A stretch of 6,309 nucleotides of DNA from Actinomycetota bacterium (GTDB lineage: Bacteria; Actinomycetota; Actinomycetes; S36-B12; UBA5976): positions 1 to 6,309 of the forward strand of contig JAPLBX010000090.1 in NCBI GenBank assembly GCA_026392535.1, read 5' to 3'. Under the pieces are notes generated by a model. That model was not told the DNA's origin, did not search any database, and worked only from the letters and a program-made list of their open reading frames with translations. Position numbers and translations under genes: made by a program. Shown piece by piece: positions 1 through 4,659 of the stretch (positions are counted from its first letter, which is position 1; every line of letters starts with the position of its first letter).

Positions 1-411
1 ACCTGCGTGGTGAATTTCGTCCAGAATCACCAGTGTCTTATATGAATCCACTCTTACGCGTAGCCGCAATGGGTTGCTTGCCACGCCTGCATATGTGAGG
101 GTGATGCCATCAAATCCTTTGGCTGAAGATTTATTAGCTGTGAAATTCGAGTCCAAATTAAGTCCATGACCAGTTGCTGCTTGCGCCCACTGCCTTGTTA
201 AATGATCGGTTGGTGTGACGACAATAATTCGATTGATAATTCGGCGGGATAACAATTCACTTGCTATGCGCAATGCAAAAGTTGTTTTACCTGCACCGGG
301 AGTTGCAACGGCCATAAAGTCTTGAGGATTTTCGCGAAAGTATTGCAAGATAGCTGTTCGCTGCCAAGCCCGTAGACCTGTTAAATCAATTGGCCTAGCG
401 AATTCATTCAC
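1..411 (-). CDS. DEIH-box SF2 helicase/ATPase, N-terminal part (runs off left edge)
   Basis: These are the first 137 codons of a superfamily 2 helicase-like ATPase; the rest lies beyond base 1. Visible are a Q-motif-like start (LRAWQRTAI, about residues 13-21), a Walker A loop ATPGAGKTT (36-44), a motif Ia-like stretch (IIVVTPTDHL, 62-71) and a Walker B/DExH box VILDEIHHAG (128-137). The spacing suits an XPB/RadD-like DNA or RNA helicase, but the C-terminal RecA domain is not in view, so substrate and role are open. The start is GTG at 411-409, because a stop (TGA 420-418) lies three codons upstream in frame and the GTG overlaps the stop of the DUF3039 gene as GTGA. The four-base overlap implies translational coupling, and the gene pair is one I know from Actinobacteria. 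The family is well supported; the function is not. Confidence 0.9.
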   Translation of the reverse strand, partial: MNEFARPIDLTGLRAWQRTAILQYFRENPQDFMAVATPGAGKTTFALRIASELLSRRIINRIIVVTPTDHLTRQWAQAATGHGLNLDSNFTANKSSAKGFDGITLTYAGVASNPLRLRVRVDSYKTLVILDEIHHAG

Positions 412-704
412 TTTTTGTCAGACGGTTTGTCGCCGCCTGGTAGTCCGTCGTATATTTTTTTGCATTCTGGGCAAACTGGATATCGATTTGGGTCACGACC
501 TGGAACCCATTTCTTGCCACAAAGGGCCGTGAGCTCTTGACCAGTAACAGCACTTTCCACAATTTTGTTTTTCTTTACGTAATGCGCAAACCGGTCATGG
601 TCACCATCGCTTGTTCGAATATCTGGCCGTTCCTCAACCAAAGTGTCGGTGTCTATTGATGGCAAATCAATTTGTGGTAGTTCTTTTGGTGGCAGTTCAG
701 TCAT
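408..704 (-). CDS. DUF3039 family small protein, putative zinc-binding
   Basis: This is a 98-residue protein of unknown function that I recognise as DUF3039 from its core: DGDHDRFAHYVKK, TALCGKKWVPGRDP and YPVCPECKKIYDGL. His36/His41, Cys62, Cys78 and Cys81 (a CxxC with an upstream Cys) could form a small zinc site; that is inference. The N-terminus (about 1-33) is acidic and Pro-rich and looks disordered; the C-terminus ends in a Lys-rich tail. I chose ATG 704-702 because longer in-frame starts would lie inside the argF coding region in another frame and because homologues are about 90-100 residues. There is no clear Shine-Dalgarno sequence. The start lies one base after the argF stop (TAA 708-706), so ribosomes ending on argF probably deliver initiation here. 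Its own stop overlaps the helicase GTG, which suggests a shared function with that ATPase. Confidence 0.88.
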   Translation of the reverse strand: MTELPPKELPQIDLPSIDTDTLVEERPDIRTSDGDHDRFAHYVKKNKIVESAVTGQELTALCGKKWVPGRDPNRYPVCPECKKIYDGLPGGDKPSDKK

Positions 705-705
705 G

Positions 706-1630
706 TTATGCGCCAAGCAATTCAGTGACTGTTTTGCTTCCAAGAGTTGCAACCAAGATCGCTTCAATTGTGTGTAACCGATTTTCCGCTTGATCAAACG
801 CAATATTTCGCTTCGAATCAAAAACGCTACTTGTTACTTCAATTCCATCGGCCATACCGAATTTTGCAGAAACTTCTTTGCCAACTTTAGTTTCGGTGTC
901 GTGGTAAGCCGGCAAACAGTGCATAAATTTTGCATCAGGATTTCCTGATAGCGCAAAGACTTCGTCGTTGATTTGGTATGGCTTCAAAAGATTAATTCGC
1001 TCATCCCATTTCTCGATCGGCTCGCCCATTGAAACCCAAACATCGGTATGAATGAACTCTGCACCTTTGACCGCGATTGCAACCTCATCTGTAATGGTGA
1101 TTTTTGCGCCAGACTTTGCAGCCAAGTTTTTTGCAATCGCAACAACTTCTTCACTTGGCTGCAGATTCTTTGGTGCACCAATTCGCACATCACAACCAAG
1201 GAGCGCGCCAGTCACCAACAAAGAATTAGCAACATTGTTTCTAGCATCGCCTAAATACGCAAAAGTTGGTTTACGAGATTTGCCATGTTCAAACATTGTC
1301 AAAAAGTCAGCCAGCATTTGCGTTGGATGCCATTCATCTGTCAATCCATTAAAAACTGGAACGTCTGAGTACTCAGCTAGTTTTTCAATTGTCGATTGAG
1401 CATGGCCACGGTACATTTGCACCTTGGTGAAAAGCAGCCACTTCAAAAGCAGCGCGGGTGCGGGTTGATGTCTTTTCGAAGATAAGTGCGAGGTTGAGGC
1501 GTTCGAGATGTTGAACTCGATTGCGGCCAGCAGTCTTTAGTTTGGCAGCCAAATCAATCAGCGCCAAGAACTCTTCGCTAGAGAAGTCGATTTCCTTGAG
1601 GAAATCCCGTCCGCGTAGATCGATAGTCAC
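706..1630 (-). pseudogene. argF: Ornithine carbamoyltransferase gene with internal deletion and frameshift
   Basis: Ornithine carbamoyltransferase makes citrulline from ornithine and carbamoyl phosphate in arginine synthesis. The gene lies in two frames. The 5' part (1630 to about 1412) encodes LRGRDFLKEIDF, the carbamoyl-phosphate loop EKTSTRTRAAFEVAA (residues 52-66) and HQGANV, then reads into a TGA at 1387-1385. The 3' part resumes in another frame at YRGHAQSTIEKLAEY (about 1415) and continues intact through EWHPTQ, GDARNN, DVWVSMGE, the catalytic HCLP and FDQAENRLHTI to TAA 708-706. Compared with E. coli ArgI, the stretch between GARV and YRG (about 31 residues, with the GSQIGHKES loop and its Gln that reaches the neighbouring subunit) is absent, so about 95 bp are gone at 1410-1416. 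The GTG start at 1630 has a GGAGG four bases upstream. The product as read is an 81-residue fragment. A sequencing or assembly fault is possible, because the rest is well conserved. Confidence 0.9.
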
Positions 1631-1634
1631 TTTG

Positions 1635-1639
1635 CCTCC
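1635..1639 (-). promoter_or_regulatory. Ribosome binding site of argF
   Basis: GGAGG on the minus strand lies four bases before GTG 1630-1628. It fixes the GTG start of argF, which otherwise lacks an ATG at its conserved N-terminus (MTIDLRGRDFL). Confidence 0.75.
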
Positions 1640-1660
1640 ATGGCCAAGGTTATCAAGCGC

Positions 1661-1706
1661 AAACGGCTCTTGAATCTAATGCTTGACGAGGCTAATTGAG
1701 CCGTTT
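1661..1706. repeat. 9-bp inverted repeat upstream of argF
   Basis: AAACGGCTC and GAGCCGTTT are exact reverse complements separated by 28 bases, ending about 30 bases before the argF start. On the plus strand the second arm runs into TTTT and on the minus strand into TTT, so a weak bidirectional terminator is possible. The long loop argues against an efficient one. An operator or an mRNA leader hairpin is the alternative. Confidence 0.5.
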
Positions 1707-1802
1707 TATGCAGTGAGAACGAGGCTAAGAAGACTGCAAGACACCAAGAGAGCAACCTGACGAGGCACTATGGCAAAAGCCAAAACCTCACCAAAGTGGT
1801 GG

Positions 1803-3617
1803 CTATGAAAGATCTGCGAGCCGAGAGCGAAGTCCATCAAGTTCGTTGGACATCTCGACTGGCAATGCATCTTTGAACTGAGCAAAGTAGCTTTCAGTTA
1901 AATCACATTCAGAAATCCATGAAGCTGGATCAATTTTAAATAGTTCATGGAGTTTCTCGTCAGAGATTTCAAGGTCATCAAGATTTAGTGCACCGGGAGC
2001 AGGAATTCGGCCAAGCGCAGTTTCTATGGCTGCGCCACGTCCTTCAATTCGATCAACAATCCAAGCAATCACTCGAGAGTTCTCACCAAAACCTGGCCAT
2101 AAGAATTCTTGGGCAGCATTTTTGCGAAACCAATTGACTTGATAAACCTTTGGAAGTTTTGCGTTGCTGCTGTGTTCTCCCATGTCAATCCAGTGCTTCC
2201 AATACTTAGCCATGTTGTATCCGCAGAATGGAAGCATTGCGAATGGATCGCGACGAAGTTCGCCAACAGTTCCTTCAGCAGCTGCGGTCTGTTCGGAAGC
2301 GATAGTCGCTCCCATAAAGACACCGTGTTGCCAATCGAAGGATTCAGTAACTAGTGGCACATTGCTTTGTCGTCTTCCACCAAACAGAATTGCAGAAATC
2401 GGAACACCCTGAGGGTCTTGCCATTCATCAGCAATTGATGGGCACTGACTTGCAGGAGCAGTAAATCTTGAGTTTGGATGGCTTGATGGTGTGCCTGACT
2501 CTGGTGTCCAATCGTTTCCGTGCCAGTCAATCAAATGATTAGGTGGAACGTCAGTTAAACCTTCCCACCAAATATCTCCATCATCAGTTAATGCGACGTT
2601 TGTGAAAATTGAGTTTGAATGCAGAGTTTCAATCGCGTTGCGATTGGTCTTCAAACTGGTTCCTGGTGCAACTCCGAAGAAACCGGCTTCTGGATTTATT
2701 GCATACAGCCTGCCGTCGTCACCAAATCGCATCCAACAGATGTCATCACCAACAGTTTCAACTTTGTAGCCCGGAATTGTTGGTTCGAGCATTGCAAGAT
2801 TTGTTTTACCGCAAGCAGATGGGAAAGCTGCCGTTATGTAATGGGCGTTTGCGGTTGGCGAAGTGATTTTAAGAATCAACATGTGTTCGGCCATCCACAT
2901 TTGGTCGCGACCCATTGCCGATGCAATTCGCAATGCAAAACACTTCTTACCCAGCAGTGCATTGCCACCATAGCCAGAGCCATAAGACCAGATTTCTCTA
3001 GTTTCAGGAAAATGTGTGATGTATTTGGTTTCATTGCAGGGCCACGCAACATCTTTAGCGCCATCAACTAGTGGCATACCCACTGAGTGAATAGCTTTTA
3101 CGAATTCGCCAGTTTCACCAATTGCCTGTAAAGCTTGTGTTCCCATACGAGTCATGATTCGCATATTCAATACAACGTATGGTGAATCAGAAATTTCAAC
3201 ACCAAGTTGAGAAATAGGCCCACCAATTGGTCCCATAGAAAATGGAATGACATACATAGTGCGACCACGCATTGCACCGTCGAAAAGTGGTTGCAAAGTT
3301 TTATGCATTTCCTGTGGTTTCATCCAGTGATTAGTTGGACCTGCATCTTCTTCTTTTTCGCAGCAAATGAAAGTTCGATCTTCAACGCGAGCAACATCTG
3401 ATGGATGCGAACGAGCAAGGAAAGAGTTTGGGCGGAGTTTTGGGTTTAGTTGAATAAATGTGCCAGAAGCTACAAGCTGTTTTGTTAGGCGATCCCATTC
3501 GGATTGCGAACCATCGCACCAGACAACCTCATCTGGTTTTGTTAATGCTGCTATTTCTTCAACCCACTTGATCAATGATTGATTCTTAGTAGGGGCTTTA
3601 AAGTCGATTACAGTCAT
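1803..3617 (-). CDS. pckG: Phosphoenolpyruvate carboxykinase (GTP)
   Basis: This enzyme interconverts oxaloacetate plus GTP with PEP, CO2 and GDP in the cytosol, at the TCA-gluconeogenesis node. The 604-residue protein is full length for the family (about 600-620). Landmarks, numbered from the chosen start, are VARVEDRTFIC (75-85), the MYVIPFSMGPIGGP region (121-134), GNALLGKKCFALRIAS with its metal-site Lys (218-233), His in AEHMLIL (245), the P-loop FPSACGKTN with reactive Cys269 (265-273), GDDICWMRF with the metal-binding Asp (290-298), PEAGFFGVAPGTS, and downstream YNMAKYWKHWIDMG and NWFRKNAAQEFLWPGFGENSR. ATG 3617-3615 is preferred over an in-frame ATG at 3635, because GAGG lies five bases before it and the earlier ATG adds only six unconserved residues. 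The gene is transcribed divergently from the dioxygenase gene and ends 172 bp before argF. No defects were seen. Confidence 0.97.
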   Translation of the reverse strand: MTVIDFKAPTKNQSLIKWVEEIAALTKPDEVVWCDGSQSEWDRLTKQLVASGTFIQLNPKLRPNSFLARSHPSDVARVEDRTFICCEKEEDAGPTNHWMKPQEMHKTLQPLFDGAMRGRTMYVIPFSMGPIGGPISQLGVEISDSPYVVLNMRIMTRMGTQALQAIGETGEFVKAIHSVGMPLVDGAKDVAWPCNETKYITHFPETREIWSYGSGYGGNALLGKKCFALRIASAMGRDQMWMAEHMLILKITSPTANAHYITAAFPSACGKTNLAMLEPTIPGYKVETVGDDICWMRFGDDGRLYAINPEAGFFGVAPGTSLKTNRNAIETLHSNSIFTNVALTDDGDIWWEGLTDVPPNHLIDWHGNDWTPESGTPSSHPNSRFTAPASQCPSIADEWQDPQGVPISAILFGGRRQSNVPLVTESFDWQHGVFMGATIASEQTAAAEGTVGELRRDPFAMLPFCGYNMAKYWKHWIDMGEHSSNAKLPKVYQVNWFRKNAAQEFLWPGFGENSRVIAWIVDRIEGRGAAIETALGRIPAPGALNLDDLEISDEKLHELFKIDPASWISECDLTESYFAQFKDALPVEMSNELDGLRSRLADLS

Positions 3618-3622
3618 TTTTA

Positions 3623-3626
3623 CCTC
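3623..3626 (-). promoter_or_regulatory. Ribosome binding site deciding the pckG start
   Basis: On the minus strand GAGG is followed by five bases (TAAAA) and then ATG 3617-3615. This spacing favours the downstream of two in-frame ATGs; the one at 3635-3633 has only a poor AGG in front of it. Confidence 0.65.
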
Positions 3627-3671
3627 ACACGTCATTGTGCCTACGCAAAGTGTCCCTTTTTCGTCGCATTA

Positions 3672-3716
3672 GGGCTAGTTGCAAAAGACTCTATTTTCAA
3701 TTTATTGGTGAAATTG
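3672..3716 (-). promoter_or_regulatory. Candidate promoter(s) for pckG
   Basis: Two weak options are visible on the minus strand. One is TTGAAA (3700-3695) followed after 17 bases by TAGCCC (3677-3672). The other is a TANNNT-type -10, TAGAGT (3693-3688), with only CAATTT (3716-3711) at the -35 position. Either would leave a leader of roughly 50-70 bases before the ATG, which agrees with the clear Shine-Dalgarno sequence. Neither match is strong enough to choose between them. Confidence 0.3.
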
Positions 3717-3732
3717 TGATGTAAAGAACAAT

Positions 3733-3772
3733 CTAAACCTAGGTAGTTGAAAATTAAACTACTTAGATTTAG
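3733..3772. promoter_or_regulatory. 40-bp imperfect palindrome, probable repressor operator
   Basis: The left half CTAAACCTAGGTAGTTGAAA (3733-3752) and the reverse complement of the right half, CTAAATCTAAGTAGTTTAAT, agree at 16 of 20 positions, with the centre between 3752 and 3753. The core GTAGTTGAAA/ATTAAACTAC resembles the TTGAAA-N-TTCAA-type dyads bound by MarR-family repressors, which is inference from known operator style. It covers the predicted promoter of the dioxygenase gene and ends ten bases before its ATG, so a bound protein would block transcription. No regulator gene is in the window. Confidence 0.6.
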
Positions 3773-3775
3773 GCT
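3747..3775 (+). promoter_or_regulatory. Predicted promoter giving a leaderless dioxygenase mRNA
   Basis: TTGAAA (3747-3752) is followed, after a 17-base spacer, by TAGGCT (3770-3775), which fits the actinobacterial TANNNT -10. Transcription would begin about seven bases later, at 3782-3783, on the ATG itself. This agrees with the weak Shine-Dalgarno context (only an AGG nine bases upstream). Leaderless messages are common in Actinobacteria. The -35 sits at the centre of the palindrome. Confidence 0.5.
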
Positions 3776-3782
3776 GTCCCGT

Positions 3783-4469
3783 ATGCAGAAAATGCCTTCC
3801 CTCTACATTGGTCACGGCGCTCCTCCGCTACTCGAACACAAGGAGTGGCGCAATGAGTTAGCAACTTGGTCAAAAGAATTGCCAATACCAAAAGCGATCT
3901 TGATCATCAGCGCTCATTGGGAATCCGCACCCCTAATGGTTGGTGCCGTTACACCACAACCATTGATTTACGACTTCTACGGTTTTCCCGAAAAGTATTA
4001 TCAGATTCAATACAACTCACCTGGCGCTCCTGAGCTTGCTGCAAAAATTGCAAAGTTGATGCCGGATAACGAACCACTTCATCAAGCACCATCTCGTGGT
4101 CTTGATCACGGTGCATATGTACCTTTGATTGCAATGTATCCAGACGCAAACATCCCAGTATTGCAAATGTCCATTCCATCTCATGACCCAATTAAGTTAA
4201 TGGAGATTGGTAAGCGTTTGCGTCCCCTTCGTGACGAAGGCGTATTAATAATTGGAAGTGGGTTTCTAACTCATGGACTTCCATTTACCGATATGCAAAA
4301 AGGAGCGGATCAACTTGCGCCCACTTGGTCAGCAGATTTCGATGCTTGGGCCAATGAATTAGTGCCAATGTATGTAACTCTTGGGCTTGCGGACAATGCT
4401 GAAGCATCAATAACTAGCAAAATTGATGGATTTTGGTATGGACTTTCAAAGCGTTCTTTCGCTGTTTAA
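3783..4469 (+). CDS. LigB/DODA-type extradiol dioxygenase with internal deletion
   Basis: This 228-residue protein belongs to the DODA/YgiD branch of class III (LigB) ring-cleaving dioxygenases, which open catechol-type rings such as DOPA using non-haem iron or bind zinc. Visible are MPSLYIGHGAPP with His11, ISAHWES with His45, YDFYGFPEKYY (63-73), LDHGAYVPL with His109, GSGFLTHGLPF with His164, and the family's end IDGFWYGLSKRSFAV. Members are usually about 255-270 residues. Here ADFDAWANELV (184-194) runs straight into PMYVTLGLAD, so the segment that normally carries a conserved HP-T-x-EHF motif, with a histidine thought to help bind the metal, is absent in frame at about 4359-4367. The enzyme may be inactive. 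ATG 3783 fits the predicted leaderless start; ATG 3792 is possible. The substrate is unknown. The gene is divergent from pckG and probably controlled by the palindrome over its promoter. Confidence 0.85.
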   Translation: MQKMPSLYIGHGAPPLLEHKEWRNELATWSKELPIPKAILIISAHWESAPLMVGAVTPQPLIYDFYGFPEKYYQIQYNSPGAPELAAKIAKLMPDNEPLHQAPSRGLDHGAYVPLIAMYPDANIPVLQMSIPSHDPIKLMEIGKRLRPLRDEGVLIIGSGFLTHGLPFTDMQKGADQLAPTWSADFDAWANELVPMYVTLGLADNAEASITSKIDGFWYGLSKRSFAV

Positions 4470-4530
4470 CGCATAAATAGCTGCAATTTCATGTTACTCA
4501 TGTTGCTAGTGGTAATTGTGTTACAAAATC

Positions 4531-4548
4531 TGGGGTAGCCTTACCCCA
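4531..4548 (+). repeat. Hairpin 1: 7-bp stem, 4-base loop
   Basis: TGGGGTA and TACCCCA pair perfectly around a GCCT loop. It abuts hairpin 2 with no base between. It could be the end of the dioxygenase transcript or part of the helicase leader; no U tract follows. Confidence 0.6.
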
Positions 4549-4567
4549 ACATCAAACGTTTTGATGT
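4549..4567 (+). repeat. Hairpin 2 or operator-like dyad: 8-bp arms, 3-base centre
   Basis: ACATCAAA and TTTGATGT are exact reverse complements around CGT. The A+T-rich arms make it weaker as RNA than its neighbours and more like a protein-binding dyad in DNA, for example a repressor site. Both readings are inference. Confidence 0.55.
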
Positions 4568-4587
4568 GCCCGTCTAGTTCTGATCCA

Positions 4588-4616
4588 GTGTGATGCAGCG
4601 AATGACGCGCTCGCAC
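4588..4616 (+). ncRNA. Hairpin 3 of the helicase leader, 11 bp with two bulges
   Basis: GTGTGA pairs with TCGCAC (one G-U), then after a bulged T, GC pairs with GC, and after a bulged A, GCG pairs with CGC, closing an AATGA loop. The G+C-rich stem should be stable. Its 5' strand overlaps CAGTGT (4586-4591), which can instead pair with ACACTG (4641-4646) beside the ribosome binding site, so two exclusive folds are possible. Confidence 0.5.
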
Positions 4617-4618
4617 CC

Positions 4619-4638
4619 AAGGCCCTGTAAAGGGCCTT
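4619..4638 (+). ncRNA. Hairpin 4 of the helicase leader: 8-bp stem with GNRA loop
   Basis: AAGGCCCT and AGGGCCTT pair perfectly around GTAA, a GNRA-type tetraloop typical of structured RNA. It ends 21 bases before the helicase ATG and only two bases separate it from hairpin 3, which suggests a compact leader structure rather than a terminator. Confidence 0.6.
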
Positions 4639-4645
4639 CAACACT

Positions 4646-4651
4646 GAGAAG
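4646..4651 (+). promoter_or_regulatory. Ribosome binding site of the DEAD-box helicase gene
   Basis: GAGAAG lies eight bases before ATG 4660. It is a moderate match to the anti-Shine-Dalgarno sequence. Its first G also ends the ACACTG element that can pair upstream, so leader folding could change ribosome access. Confidence 0.55.
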
Positions 4652-4659
4652 TTATTTAC

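Larger units (their letters stand above)
1631..1802. other. pckG-argF spacer with inverted and direct repeats
   Basis: This 172-bp gap between the end of pckG and the start of argF has no tRNA, no clear terminator with a U tract and no convincing -35/-10 pair for argF. It holds a perfect 9-bp inverted repeat, AAACGGCTC (1661-1669) and GAGCCGTTT (1698-1706), with a 28-base loop. It also has a short direct repeat: ACGAGGCTAA at 1686-1695 and again at 1719-1728, with a shortened ACGAGGC at 1760-1766. On the transcribed strand the repeat reads TTAGCCTCGT. Whether these are operator sites, a weak bidirectional terminator or a leader hairpin of argF cannot be told from one sequence. Confidence 0.5.
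4470..4659. other. Spacer and structured leader upstream of the DEAD-box helicase gene
   Basis: This 190-bp gap has no convincing protein gene. From 4531 onward it is almost entirely folded into four successive hairpins (4531-4548, 4549-4567, 4588-4616, 4619-4638), followed by an unpaired stretch with a GAGAAG ribosome binding site and ATG 4660. None of the hairpins is followed by a U tract, so a standard intrinsic terminator for the dioxygenase gene is not evident. I could not settle on a promoter; TANNNT-like hexamers such as TAGCCT (4536-4541) lack a good -35 at the right distance. Confidence 0.55.

Noticed and set aside
705..821. A longer DUF3039 starting at 821 with 39 extra residues
   Set aside because: The extension lies wholly inside the argF 3' coding sequence in another frame, has no family similarity that I recognise, and would make the protein longer than its relatives.
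1704..1716. TGCATAAAA on the minus strand as an ArgR box for argF
   Set aside because: Only one half-site-like match is seen, with no second half at a suitable distance.
1770..1808. Short plus-strand reading frame MAKAKTSPKWWL across the pckG end
   Set aside because: It has 12 codons, no ribosome binding site and overlaps the pckG stop; nothing supports expression.
3618..3635. pckG starting at ATG 3635
   Set aside because: It adds six residues not typical of the family and has a poorer ribosome binding site than ATG 3617.
3626..3640. CACA-N6-TGTG dyad just upstream of pckG
   Set aside because: Four-base arms are too short to stand out from chance, and the dyad overlaps the 5' leader rather than a promoter element.
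3699..3717. CAATTT/AAATTG inverted repeat in the divergent promoter region
   Set aside because: The arms are six bases of low-complexity A+T sequence with a seven-base gap, expected by chance in such a region.
3747..3782. Dioxygenase starting at TTG 3747
   Set aside because: This start lies in the palindrome and on the predicted -35 element; the conserved N-terminus begins at MPSLYIGHG just after 3783.
4491..4538. Short hydrophobic reading frame MLLMLLVVIVLQNLG upstream of the helicase leader
   Set aside because: It has only 15 codons, no ribosome binding site and no known counterpart; chance is the simpler explanation, although a leader peptide cannot be excluded.
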